Of a stretch of DNA of 64,000 nt, positions 9,233 through 17,360 are shown piece by piece. The DNA is from Lacrimispora algidixylanolytica (lineage in GTDB: Bacteria; Bacillota; Clostridia; Lachnospirales; Lachnospiraceae): the NCBI RefSeq assembly GCF_003609635.1, contig NZ_MCIA01000031.1, positions 332,701-396,700 on the forward strand, written 5' to 3'. A program made the position numbers and the translations under genes. The stretch's first letter is position 1; each line of letters starts with the position of its first letter. Under the pieces are notes generated by a model that was not told where the DNA came from, searched no databases, and saw nothing but the letters and a program-made list of their open reading frames with translations.

Positions 9233-10114
9233 ATGAGTCTTTCAACCTTTTTTCAGCAGTGCCTTACCGGTATTTCCTTAGGCGGTGCATATGCTCTCAT
9301 AGCCATTGGCTATACGCTGGTTTACGGAATCCTTCGCCTCATCAACTTCGCCCATGGCGATATTTTTATGATGGCTGGATATTTCATGATATTTGCAATG
9401 GCTAGTTTTCCATGGTTCATCTCCATACCTTTGGTGCTATTTATCACAGTTGTATTGGGAGTCTCCATCGAACGGATTGCATACCGACCTCTCCGCAGTG
9501 CCCCAAGAATGTCAGTTATGATTTCTGCCATCGGTGTTTCTTATCTGTTGCAAAATCTAGCTACCTATCTTTTCACGGCACTTCCAAAGGGATATCCAGA
9601 ACTTCCAGTCTTAAAGAAAATCTACCAGATCGGTGGTCTTTCTGCTTCTTTCGTTACCTTTCTCACACCGGTTTTGACTCTTATCATTGTATACGCCCTT
9701 ATGGTGCTGATCAATAAAACAAAGATCGGTATGGCAATGCGTGCCGTCTCAAAAGATTACGACACTGCATCCCTAATGGGAATCAAGATCAACCGAATCA
9801 TCACCTTTACCTTTGCCATTGGATCTCTTTTGGCTGCAGTCGGATCCGTCCTTTATTTTACAGATCGTATGACCGTGTTCCCATTTTCCGGCTCTTTGCC
9901 TGGCCTAAAGTGCTTCGTAGCCGCAGTATTTGGCGGAATTGGCAGCATTCCTGGTGCTGTAATCGGCGGGTTCATTCTGGGACTTGGTGAGACTGCCCTG
10001 GTTGCAACCGGGTATTCCACCTTTAGTGATGCATTTACCTTTGTTCTGCTAATTGCCATTCTCCTGATTAAACCTACTGGTTTGTTCGGCGAGAAGACAA
10101 CCGATAAAGTGTGA
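9233..10114 (+). CDS. livH: Branched-chain amino acid ABC transporter permease LivH
   Basis: The 293-residue integral membrane protein begins with the family signature FFQQCLTGISLGGAYALIAIGYTLVYGILRLINFAHGDIFM and has about eight hydrophobic segments. The motif MRAVSKDYDTASLMGI (about residues 165-180) is the cytoplasmic coupling region that contacts the ATPases, and the AAVFGGIGSIPGAVIGG segment is conserved near the end. It forms the channel with LivM. An AGGAGG lies 11 bases before the ATG, a slightly long spacing. The stop codon lies about 10 bases before the likely livM start, so the two are translationally linked. Confidence 0.95.
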   Translation: MSLSTFFQQCLTGISLGGAYALIAIGYTLVYGILRLINFAHGDIFMMAGYFMIFAMASFPWFISIPLVLFITVVLGVSIERIAYRPLRSAPRMSVMISAIGVSYLLQNLATYLFTALPKGYPELPVLKKIYQIGGLSASFVTFLTPVLTLIIVYALMVLINKTKIGMAMRAVSKDYDTASLMGIKINRIITFTFAIGSLLAAVGSVLYFTDRMTVFPFSGSLPGLKCFVAAVFGGIGSIPGAVIGGFILGLGETALVATGYSTFSDAFTFVLLIAILLIKPTGLFGEKTTDKV

Positions 10115-10124
10115 GGTGCCTCTT

Positions 10125-11228
10125 ATGAAGAAGAAAGCAATATCCAAAAACAAACTCTATTCCTTGATTGCCCTTTTGTTTGTCATCGGTATTCTTGGTA
10201 TGTTACAGGCTAACAGCGCTCAGTACAGCTATCAGATTTCAATTTTGGAACGAAGTGCCATCTATGCAGTGGTTGCTGTTTCCATGAACCTGCTCACCGG
10301 ATTTACCGGACTGTTTTCTTTGGGTCAGGCTGGATTTATGGCAATTGGTGCTTATACTGTGGCCATTCTTACAATTCCCGCAGATACTAGAGCAAGCGTT
10401 TATTATGTAGATGGTATCGCTCCGGCTATCGCAAATCTACAATGTCCCTTCTGGCTTGCCCTTATTTTAGCAGGACTTTTTTCTGCGGCCATTGCAGCTA
10501 TCATTGGAATTCCAGTCCTTCGCTTAAAAAGTGATTACCTGGCTATCGCTACTCTGGGCTTTTCAGAAATTATACGTGCCGTTATCTCTGCACCTCAGTT
10601 AAATAAAATTACCAACGGGTCCTACGGACTGAAAAATATCCCAGCTTTTCCAAACCTATTTGTAGCTTTTGGATTATGTGGCTTATGTATTCTTCTTATG
10701 GTGCTTTTGATCAATTCCTCTTACGGCCGTGCATTTAAAGCGCTTCGCGAGGATGAAGTGGCTGCCCAGGCTATGGGACTTAACTTATTCCGTTACAAGG
10801 AGCTAGCTTTTGTAATTTCCTCTTTCTTTACAGGGGTAGGCGGTGGTCTCCTTGCCATCTACATGCGCTCCATTGACTCAAAGACCTTTTCCATCAACTT
10901 AACCTATGACATACTGCTCATCGTAGTCCTTGGAGGCATTGGAAGTGTTACAGGAAGCGTAATCGGTGCCTTTTTGGTTACTGCTGGCAGAGAATGGCTT
11001 CGTTTCTTTGATAATCCACTTACCATTGGAGGAATCGATATTCCCCTGTTCCGTTCCGGTTTTCGTATGGTCATTTTCTCCATTCTTCTTATGGCAGTGG
11101 TACTCTTCTACCGCCGTGGAATCATGGGAAGCAATGAGTTCTCATGGGAGGGCCTTGGAAGGCTGATCCGCAGCATTCCAAATAAACTGAAGAGAAAAAG
11201 CAAAACACAGAAGGGAGATAATGCATAA
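10125..11228 (+). CDS. livM: Branched-chain amino acid ABC transporter permease LivM
   Basis: The second channel subunit has roughly 368 codons and about ten hydrophobic stretches, including GFTGLFSLGQAGFMAIGAY and the LALIL/LRLKSDYLAIATLGF region. The coupling motif is YGRAFKALREDEVAAQAMG. I prefer the ATG at 10125 because GAGGTG lies 8 bases upstream; an in-frame GTG at 10116 would fall inside that ribosome site. The last base of the TAA is the first base of the livG ATG (TAATG), so livM and livG are coupled. The C-terminus carries a basic tail (RSIPNKLKRKSKTQKG). Confidence 0.93.
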   Translation: MKKKAISKNKLYSLIALLFVIGILGMLQANSAQYSYQISILERSAIYAVVAVSMNLLTGFTGLFSLGQAGFMAIGAYTVAILTIPADTRASVYYVDGIAPAIANLQCPFWLALILAGLFSAAIAAIIGIPVLRLKSDYLAIATLGFSEIIRAVISAPQLNKITNGSYGLKNIPAFPNLFVAFGLCGLCILLMVLLINSSYGRAFKALREDEVAAQAMGLNLFRYKELAFVISSFFTGVGGGLLAIYMRSIDSKTFSINLTYDILLIVVLGGIGSVTGSVIGAFLVTAGREWLRFFDNPLTIGGIDIPLFRSGFRMVIFSILLMAVVLFYRRGIMGSNEFSWEGLGRLIRSIPNKLKRKSKTQKGDNA

Positions 11229-12094
11229 TGTCAGCAGAAGCAAAAACTCCAATCAATGTGCTCCATATGGAGGACGTTACCATGCAATTTGGTGGTGTGG
11301 TAGCTGTCAACGGCTTAAGCCTTGATGTAAATGAGGGAGAAATCGTTGCGCTTATCGGCCCCAATGGTGCTGGAAAGACAACTGCCTTTAACTGTGTTAC
11401 CGGTATCTATGAGCCTACTTTTGGCAAGGTGGATTTTATGGGAGAAACCATTCTCTCCAATACACCAAAGGGAAAAGCAGAGAAAACGTATCTGGGAGAA
11501 GTAACGCCTAGACCGATTCCAGTGATCCGTAATACACCGGATAAGATCACTCAAAAGGGTGTCGCCAGAACCTTCCAGAACATTCGCCTTTTCGGACAGC
11601 TTACGGTTTTTGACAATGTTCTCATCGCAAAACATATGCGTGCGAAGCAGAATGTACTTTCTGCCACTCTCCGTTTCAATCACAAAGAGGAAGAACGCAT
11701 GCGATCAGAGGCTATGGCTCTTTTGGAAGAGCAAAACCTTCTTCATCTTAAGGATGAGATTGCTGCTTCCCTCCCTTACGGCTTACAAAGACGTCTGGAA
11801 ATAGCCAGAGCGCTAGCCACAGAGCCTAAATTACTCTTACTTGATGAGCCTGCTGCGGGAATGAATCCTCAGGAAACTCAGGAGCTTACCGATTTCATCA
11901 AGCAGATTCGGGATACCTATCATTTGACTGTATTTATGATTGAACACCATATGGATCTGGTCATGCAGATCTCAGACCGTATTTATGTACTGGATTTTGG
12001 CAAACTAATTGCTCAAGGTACACCAGAAGAAATCCAGAACAACGAACGGGTAATTGAAGCATATCTGGGGGTGAGTGACGATGCTGAAGATTGA
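11228..12094 (+). CDS. livG: Branched-chain amino acid ABC transporter ATP-binding protein LivG
   Basis: The 288-residue ATPase has Walker A GPNGAGKTT near residue 43, Walker B LLLLDEPAAGMNP near 212, and the H-loop in VFMIEHHMD. The insertion between the Walker A strand and the Q-loop (about residues 75-110) and the segment KGVARTFQNIRLFGQLTVFDNVL are typical of LivG rather than LivF. The signature stretch reads LPYGLQRRLEIARAL, where the usual LSGGQ is replaced, as is normal in this family. It powers transport as a heterodimer with LivF, and its 3' end overlaps livF. Confidence 0.95.
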   Translation: MSAEAKTPINVLHMEDVTMQFGGVVAVNGLSLDVNEGEIVALIGPNGAGKTTAFNCVTGIYEPTFGKVDFMGETILSNTPKGKAEKTYLGEVTPRPIPVIRNTPDKITQKGVARTFQNIRLFGQLTVFDNVLIAKHMRAKQNVLSATLRFNHKEEERMRSEAMALLEEQNLLHLKDEIAASLPYGLQRRLEIARALATEPKLLLLDEPAAGMNPQETQELTDFIKQIRDTYHLTVFMIEHHMDLVMQISDRIYVLDFGKLIAQGTPEEIQNNERVIEAYLGVSDDAED

Positions 12095-12791
12095 GAATTT
12101 AAAAGTGAACTACGGCGGAATTGAAGCTGTTAAAGGTGTTTCCTTTGAAGTGCCGGATAAAACCATTGTAACCCTGATTGGTGCCAATGGAGCAGGAAAG
12201 AGCACCACCCTCCGCTCCATCGTAGGACTGGTAAAGCCTTCTGCCGGAAGCAGCATTACCCTAGACGGGGAAGAACTTATCGGACTTGACACCACTCAGA
12301 TCGTATCAAAGGGTATCGCTCTGGTACCGGAAGGCCGTCATGTCTTTCCAGATATGACAGTTCTTGAAAACATTAAAATCGGGGCGTACTTAAGAAACGA
12401 CAGCCTTGAAGATGATATCAATTGGGTCTATACCTTGTTTCCAAGATTAAAGGAACGAAGCTGGCAGCTTTCCGGTACTCTTTCCGGTGGCGAACAGCAG
12501 ATGCTTGCAGTTGCAAGGGCTTTGATGAGCCACCCCAGAATCTTAATGATGGATGAACCTTCCCTGGGCTTGGCTCCTCTTATCGTGAAAGATTTGTTCT
12601 CGATCATCCGGGAAATTAACAAAAAGGGTGTGACGGTTCTGTTAATCGAGCAGAATGCAAATATGGCGCTTCATACGGCGGATATGGGCTACGTGATGGA
12701 AACAGGACGGATTACTCTGTCAGGAGCTGGGAAAGAGCTTCTGGCTGATGAGTCAGTGAAAGCGGCTTATCTTGGGAAGAAAAAGAACTGA
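12081..12791 (+). CDS. livF: Branched-chain amino acid ABC transporter ATP-binding protein LivF
   Basis: The 236-residue partner ATPase has Walker A GANGAGKST near residue 34, a clear signature LSGGEQQMLAVARALM, Walker B RILMMDEPSLGLAPL, and the H-loop region VLLIEQNANMAL. I place the start at ATG 12081 (MLKIENLKVNYGGIEAVKG); an in-frame GTG at 12075 is also possible, and a GGGGGTGAG stretch serves as ribosome site. The gene overlaps the end of livG by 14 bases and is followed directly by the operon terminator. Confidence 0.95.
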   Translation: MLKIENLKVNYGGIEAVKGVSFEVPDKTIVTLIGANGAGKSTTLRSIVGLVKPSAGSSITLDGEELIGLDTTQIVSKGIALVPEGRHVFPDMTVLENIKIGAYLRNDSLEDDINWVYTLFPRLKERSWQLSGTLSGGEQQMLAVARALMSHPRILMMDEPSLGLAPLIVKDLFSIIREINKKGVTVLLIEQNANMALHTADMGYVMETGRITLSGAGKELLADESVKAAYLGKKKN

Positions 12792-12800
12792 ATGGAGAAA

Positions 12801-12836
12801 AAGGCAGTGGATGAAAACCATCGACTGCCTTTTTTA
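12801..12836 (+). terminator. Terminator of the liv operon
   Basis: AAGGCAGT-G-GATG pairs with CATC-G-ACTGCCTT around AAAAC, followed by six T residues. Confidence 0.88.
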
Positions 12837-12839
12837 TGT

Positions 12840-12962
12840 CTATATTCCGAAAGTTGACTTATATCTTATAAACGATACCGAAAGGCTAAGATCGTTTTCA
12901 AAGTACTGGTTCTCTTTGGCTATTTCAGCGAGTATAGCATCCTCATACGCTACGGCCTCCAC
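12840..12962 (-). CDS. Possible 40-residue ORF or gene remnant downstream of the MazG-like gene
   Basis: A GTG-started frame reads VEAVAYEDAILAEIAKENQY and ends SFIRYKSTFGI. It begins 24 bases beyond the MazG-like stop on the same strand, with AGGAG about 11 bases upstream of the GTG. The composition (acidic helix, then beta-like residues) looks protein-like, but I do not recognise it. It could be a real small gene, the tail of a decayed gene, or chance. Its 3' end abuts the liv terminator. Confidence 0.22.
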   Translation of the reverse strand: MEAVAYEDAILAEIAKENQYFENDLSLSVSFIRYKSTFGI

Positions 12963-12986
12963 AGAAGTGCTTTTCTCCTACATTAC

Positions 12987-13313
12987 TTAATCGTCAAGCT
13001 GTTTTTCTGTTTTGGTTAAAAATATTTGTAGCGCATCACAGATGTCGATGTCCATACGCTTTGCCAATACAATCAGCCACCATATACATTCGCCAAGTTT
13101 ATGTTCCAGTTCAGACGCTGTTTCTCCGCTATGGGGCCAACGTCCCTGCTGAGACATTGCCAGACGTCCGACCAGACCAGCATCTGTTAGAAAAGCAAGC
13201 GCATCTTCTTCTACCGTCCACTCATTTCCATGGTATTGTTTTTCTAATTTATGATATTTTTTTCTTATTTGAGCCGAACGTTCCATTATCTCACTAAAAC
13301 TTATATCTTTCAT
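12987..13313 (-). CDS. MazG-like nucleotide pyrophosphohydrolase family protein
   Basis: The 108-residue product is mostly alpha-helical and resembles the short all-alpha NTP pyrophosphatases (MazG-like). It has a helical pair with acidic residues at EEDALAFLTDAGLVGRLAM and the second half ELEHKLGECIWWLIVLAKRMDID, where E-x-x-x-x-E and nearby Asp residues would bind magnesium. Such enzymes hydrolyse non-canonical or excess NTPs to NMP and PPi. The canonical EExxE motif is not perfectly preserved at the first helix, so activity is uncertain. The gene is convergent with the liv operon. Confidence 0.6.
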   Translation of the reverse strand: MKDISFSEIMERSAQIRKKYHKLEKQYHGNEWTVEEDALAFLTDAGLVGRLAMSQQGRWPHSGETASELEHKLGECIWWLIVLAKRMDIDICDALQIFLTKTEKQLDD

Positions 13314-13390
13314 GCTTTTCTCCTTATATTTGTAAGTTACTATTCAGTAGAATTAATTGATCCAAATATAATCAGGCTAACCTTTTATTC

Positions 13391-13765
13391 CTATAGCATT
13401 TGTTTTATGTCTGTAACTGTTATTTCTAATACCCTGGTCAAAAATGTAAATTTATCTTTCATCATATTAAATTCCGCTCCTGAGTCAAAAAATCTTGCCG
13501 TCCCTTCCACAGTAAAACCGGTTCCTTGATAATTATTATATCCTAATACATTTTTACTCCCTAATGCCATCTTCACTTTATTATTTATATTTATATTTTT
13601 CTCTGTTCAACTCATGATCCCGGCTGGAATTAGAATTCTTTCATCTCCTGTTACTACCAAATAAGAGTTCCATTCATTTACAATGTGTGGTTCGCCTTCC
13701 CCCCATGTTACAATCGTTACGATTCCTTCATTTTTTAATACTTCATAAAATTTTTCTGTAAGCAT
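13391..13765 (-). pseudogene. FMN-binding split-barrel (pyridoxamine 5'-phosphate oxidase-like) protein with an in-frame stop
   Basis: Starting at ATG 13765 (with AGGAGATAAT upstream), the frame reads MLTEKFYEVLKNEGIVTIV to GIMS, then meets TGA at 13607-13609. It continues in the same frame with TEKNININNKVKMALGSKNV and ends TRVLEITVTDIKQML at 13391. The two parts together give about 124 residues, the normal size of this small family of flavin split-barrel proteins, with the conserved HIVNEWNSY and GTGFTVEGTARF regions. One nonsense change thus seems to have split a whole gene. I see no obvious selenocysteine context, and only one codon is affected. A restart at the internal ATG (13573-13571) would give only 61 residues. 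Confidence 0.65.
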
Positions 13766-13856
13766 ATTATCTCCTCTTATTAATTGAATTACATACTCTT
13801 ATACACCCTATTGGGTAATTCGTATTTCTTTTGTTTATAAATCATATTATCATTTG

Positions 13857-13882
13857 AAATATGACTACGTCATGTCATATTT
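13857..13882. repeat. Inverted repeat upstream of the broken split-barrel gene
   Basis: AAATATGAC and GTCATATTT, nine bases each, are separated by eight bases about 95 bases upstream of the ATG at 13765. This could be an operator of the former gene. The rest of 13766-14061 shows no gene I can support. Confidence 0.4.
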
Positions 13883-14061
13883 TTTTTTTTAACATTATAA
13901 TATAATAATAAATATCTGAAATTGGTTTTTCATAGATGAATGAAATCATTCACATATATAGCTTTGACTTTTCATAGAAGCTGGATTAGGTCAGTTTAGA
14001 CTGCATGGTGCTGTCACCACTCGGATGTATTGGTATCATACATGTGATTTATAATAATAAA

Positions 14062-14108
14062 AGGGCTATTACAAAAAAGTGATGATTTACTTATTTTGCA
14101 ACAGCCCT
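14062..14108 (-). terminator. Long hairpin, terminator of the DUF2809 gene
   Basis: On the minus strand AGGGCTGTTGCAAAA pairs over 15 bases (two G-U) with TTTTGTAATAGCCCT and is followed by TTTTATTATTAT. The arm AGGGCTGTTGCAAAA also resembles the tips of some insertion sequences, so it may be an old element end reused as terminator. Confidence 0.7.
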
Positions 14109-14139
14109 ATTTCTTCTATATCTATATTTCCACTGTACT

Positions 14140-14523
14140 CTAAATATCCCAACAATAGGAACAAAGGCTTAATAGAATGCAGCCTGCTCCATAACACATA
14201 ATATCTTTTAAATCAAAGGTGGACCCAATTACGATCCGCCAAAATGTATGCTCCTGTAGTCCTAATCGCTGTACCAGATGGAAATACTGTAGACATTCTA
14301 CTCCAGCCGCAAATAAAAATATATAGAGCGGCAGCCATTTATAACCCACAGGTATTATAATACTAATAAAACTATAAATCAGGATAACAACTAGCATATC
14401 ACCAATATAAGGCCTGATTATGTCATCATGCACATATAGAGCTATTAGTGTTTCCATTATGAACAAAACTAAAAAAGCAATTGCATATCCAATTCTTTTT
14501 TTCTTATGTATCCGTAGATTCAT
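14140..14523 (-). CDS. DUF2809 family small membrane protein
   Basis: The 127-residue protein has four hydrophobic segments. It carries the family pattern of DUF2809: DDIIRPYIGDMLVVILIYSFI, FAAGVECLQYFHLVQRLGL, and IVIGSTFDLKDIMCYGAGCI. The R-P-Y-x-G-D and F-D-x-K-D-I motifs are the conserved polar positions inside the membrane. The function of the family is unknown. The gene stands alone with its own terminator, and the region before it is AT-rich with no clear promoter. Confidence 0.8.
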   Translation of the reverse strand: MNLRIHKKKRIGYAIAFLVLFIMETLIALYVHDDIIRPYIGDMLVVILIYSFISIIIPVGYKWLPLYIFLFAAGVECLQYFHLVQRLGLQEHTFWRIVIGSTFDLKDIMCYGAGCILLSLCSYCWDI

Positions 14524-15166
14524 ATCTTTTCCTCGTTCTATATTCTTGTTAGTTATTCTTGAAATTTAATAATTCTTAACTCATGGATTTTCATATATCA
14601 ACCCTCTTCTCCCACCATTGCATCTCGTAATAGAAATTATAGCATCAATCATTAAAATGGACAAGAATTCTTCTTATACACTTTGAAATCAAGTCCAAAA
14701 CACGGATCTATAAACTGGAGAAAGATAAGAAAAAAAAGAAACACTCTCCTCTCATATCTCTGCTATATAAGGCAAATATGCCGTTTAAGTGTCTCATTAT
14801 CTAAACTTCCGCATACCCCTTTTCAGAACAGAAGCAATACAACCTCTAGACAAAACAATATGACATCTACATGCAAAAACTATAAAACTACCATATGTAT
14901 TACATTCGACAAGTTGGTGCATTTATCTAACTATTAATATATATTTTAACGTTTTTTTTGCAAATATAAACATTTTATGAATTTTTCTTAATGTTTTACG
15001 TTTTTAGTTAACTATTAATATATAAATACGATATTATCTTCAAGTAGTAAATAAATTCAAGGAGGTGATACCAATGTTTTAATTATCATAAACAACTGAT
15101 ACATCAATCGAGTAACATGCAACAAGGGGTAGAAAAAGCAAAAGATGAAGACGAAAGGAACTAATT
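14524..15166. other. AT-rich non-coding region ahead of the M6 protease
   Basis: No convincing gene. It holds a 16-base direct repeat, TAACTATTAATATATA, at 14928-14943 and 15009-15024 (81 bases apart), then the strong ribosome-site-like element at 15059-15072. The second copy lies where a promoter for the downstream protease would be expected. I could not define a single clear -35/-10 pair. Confidence 0.5.
15059..15082 (+). promoter_or_regulatory. Near-perfect Shine-Dalgarno with a two-codon ORF in the protease leader
   Basis: AAGGAGGTGAT (15059-15069) is fully complementary to the 3' end of 16S rRNA. One base after ACC comes ATG TTT TAA (15074-15082), a two-codon reading frame. The real protease start is 85 bases further on with its own weaker site (AAAGGAAC). 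Such a site may hold a ribosome that shields the 5' end of the mRNA (STAB-SD type) or act as a minimal leader; this is inference. Confidence 0.5.
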
Positions 15167-17236
15167 ATGCGTAAAACGATTCAATTTTTCGCTACTGCAA
15201 TGACAGTAGCAACAATGTTCACAGTTACCAACACTCAAGCTTTCGCAGCACCATATACCAATAAAGCATTTGAGTTAGTTCAGCCAGATGGAAGTAAGGT
15301 TCAAGTTGAGATTACCGGTGATGAATATTATCAACACATAGAAAGTCCAGACGGATATACACTGATTCGTGATGAAAACGGCTGGATCTGTTATGCCAAA
15401 TTAAACGAAGATCAAACAGAATATGTATCTACTGGAGTCACTTACGACACAAATAATAGCCAAAGATCTAGTGAACCACAACGAGGCGGCGGCGGTCTTG
15501 AAAAGCATTTAAAAATCAAGAATGATGCGGTAAAAGAAAAGGCGGAAGAAGTAAGAAAAAGACTTCATGGAACCGACTTTAAAAACACTCCAAATTTTGA
15601 AGACGGAAACAGCAATGGTTTACTGGATTCCAAATTAGCAGCTTCCGGTGACGTAAAAGGCCTGACCATTTTAATTGATTTCCCAGGTACCAAAAGCGAT
15701 ATCTCTCAATCTGATATCAATGATTTCTTTAACAAAACTGGTTATCGAGGTTTTAATAATAATGGATCTGTCAGAGATTATTATTATGATGTGTCTGGCG
15801 GAAGAGTTACATATACCAATACTTTAATAGGATTTTATACCGCAAAACACCCTAAGTCTTATTACGATGACATCTATGAGCAAACAGGTTCCTATGCAAA
15901 ATCTGATGAGCTTGCAGAAGAAGCATTTCAATGGCTAAAGACTTCCGGAAATAACCTTTCATCTTTAACAACGGATTCCAAAGGATACTTAAAAGCAGTT
16001 AATATTCTTTATGCTGGAACTCCTGATGCAGGGTGGGCAAAAGGATTATGGCCTCATCAATCCTGGTATCCAAAGTCCGATAATTTCAATGGTGTTAAAA
16101 TCCAGAAATATGAAATGTCAAATATCGGAAGGGATTTATCACTATATACCATATGCCATGAAAGTGGCCATATGATCTATGGATATCCAGATCTATACGA
16201 TTACGATGGAGATTCTCAGGGTACCGGTACCTATAGCTTAATGAGCACTGTGGCCAATGAGAAAAACCCAACACCACCGGATCCCTATTGCAGAAATATT
16301 ATATCCCGTTGGAACCTCCCTATGAATTTAAATGAATACAATGCCGGAACTACGTTTAAAGCAGTCGCAGATAAGAATGGTAATTCCTATTCCTATAAAT
16401 GGTCAGGTAATCAATCCAAAGAATATTATCTAGTTGAAAATATTCAAAAAAATGGTAGATACGCTGACGTACCAGATGCCGGACTGGCTATTTGGCATAT
16501 TGATGAAAATGGAAATAATTCTAAGAATGAGATGACACCAAACAGCCACTATCTGGTATCTCTTGAACAAGCAGATGGCAATTACGATCTTGAAAGAAAT
16601 AGAAACGGAGGAAATCGAGGAGATTTATTCCGTGGAGGTTATAAGGATTCCTTCACCAGCAATACAACTCCAGATTCTAAATGGTGGAATAAATCCGTTT
16701 CTGGATTAGAGATATCTCAGATAGGCAATCTGGGAAATGAAATGACATTTAAACAATCAGCCTCTAATCAAAATCCAGACCCAGATCCCAATCCAGACCC
16801 TCAAGTAACGAACATAGCCGGACAAGCCACTGCATCAACTTCTTTTGTATCCGATTGGGAAAGTATCAATGCTCTAAATGATGGAATTGATCCTTCTAGC
16901 TCAAGCGATAGAAGCGGCGCTGTTTATGGTAACTGGCCCGAAACTGGTTCACAATGGGTTCAATACGTTTTTAATGAGAATCATACCATATCAAGTTGTG
17001 ACGTTTATTGGTTTAGGGATGGTCAGGGCATTGATGTGCCTTCTTCCTACCGTATTATGTACTGGGATGGAGCCGCTTGGCAGAATGTACCTAATGCCAA
17101 AGGTCTGGGCACAAAAACCAATCAATATAATACTACGACCTTTACTCCTATCACTACAAATGGTATTTCAATCATAATGGATTCAAACGGAAGCAGCTCA
17201 ACAGGAATTATAGAATGGAAAGTGAACGGTAACTAA
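15167..17236 (+). CDS. Secreted M6-family metalloprotease with C-terminal carbohydrate-binding-like module
   Basis: The 689-residue product has a Sec signal peptide ending near QAFAAP (about residue 28), a propeptide-like region, and an M6 (immune inhibitor A-like) peptidase domain. The zinc site HESGHMIYGYPD (HExxHxxGxxD) has His331, Glu332, His335 and Asp341. A PDPDPNPDP linker near 545 leads to about 140 residues (NIAGQATASTSFVSDWESIN onward) resembling the F5/8-type module found at the ends of secreted glycosidases (ALNDG, WVQYVF, WFRDGQGIDVPSSYRI). It should degrade extracellular proteins, perhaps while attached to glycans. The gene is monocistronic, with a terminator just after it. Confidence 0.88.
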   Translation: MRKTIQFFATAMTVATMFTVTNTQAFAAPYTNKAFELVQPDGSKVQVEITGDEYYQHIESPDGYTLIRDENGWICYAKLNEDQTEYVSTGVTYDTNNSQRSSEPQRGGGGLEKHLKIKNDAVKEKAEEVRKRLHGTDFKNTPNFEDGNSNGLLDSKLAASGDVKGLTILIDFPGTKSDISQSDINDFFNKTGYRGFNNNGSVRDYYYDVSGGRVTYTNTLIGFYTAKHPKSYYDDIYEQTGSYAKSDELAEEAFQWLKTSGNNLSSLTTDSKGYLKAVNILYAGTPDAGWAKGLWPHQSWYPKSDNFNGVKIQKYEMSNIGRDLSLYTICHESGHMIYGYPDLYDYDGDSQGTGTYSLMSTVANEKNPTPPDPYCRNIISRWNLPMNLNEYNAGTTFKAVADKNGNSYSYKWSGNQSKEYYLVENIQKNGRYADVPDAGLAIWHIDENGNNSKNEMTPNSHYLVSLEQADGNYDLERNRNGGNRGDLFRGGYKDSFTSNTTPDSKWWNKSVSGLEISQIGNLGNEMTFKQSASNQNPDPDPNPDPQVTNIAGQATASTSFVSDWESINALNDGIDPSSSSDRSGAVYGNWPETGSQWVQYVFNENHTISSCDVYWFRDGQGIDVPSSYRIMYWDGAAWQNVPNAKGLGTKTNQYNTTTFTPITTNGISIIMDSNGSSSTGIIEWKVNGN

Positions 17237-17266
17237 GAAGCTAAAGTACCGAATTATATCATAAAA

Positions 17267-17322
17267 AAAGGAACTGTAACCTCAATGCTGGTTAAATAAG
17301 CATTGTGTTTACAGTTCTTTTG
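17267..17322 (+). terminator. Terminator of the M6 protease gene
   Basis: AAAGGAACTGTAA pairs with TTACAGTTCTTTT, with inner CAATGC/GCATTG pairing. On the other strand it can also serve the convergent NlpC/P60 gene. Confidence 0.8.
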
Positions 17323-17360
17323 ATTTGGGATGTGGGGAATATAAGTTCTACCACGTCTCG

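Noticed and set aside
13607..13609. TGA as selenocysteine codon in the split-barrel gene
   Set aside because: No redox-active Cys position is expected there in the family, and no convincing stem-loop of the SECIS type follows.
14062..14108. Terminal inverted repeats of an insertion sequence
   Set aside because: The arms resemble IS tips, but they are only 17 bases apart with no transposase; a terminator for the DUF2809 gene is the simpler reading.
14140..14523. VanZ-like protein
   Set aside because: Size and helices are similar, but the RPYxGD and FDxKDI motifs fit DUF2809 better.
14683..14937. Plus-strand 84-codon ORF in the AT-rich spacer
   Set aside because: Lys/Arg/Ser/Thr-rich chance frame, no ribosome site, no recognisable pattern.
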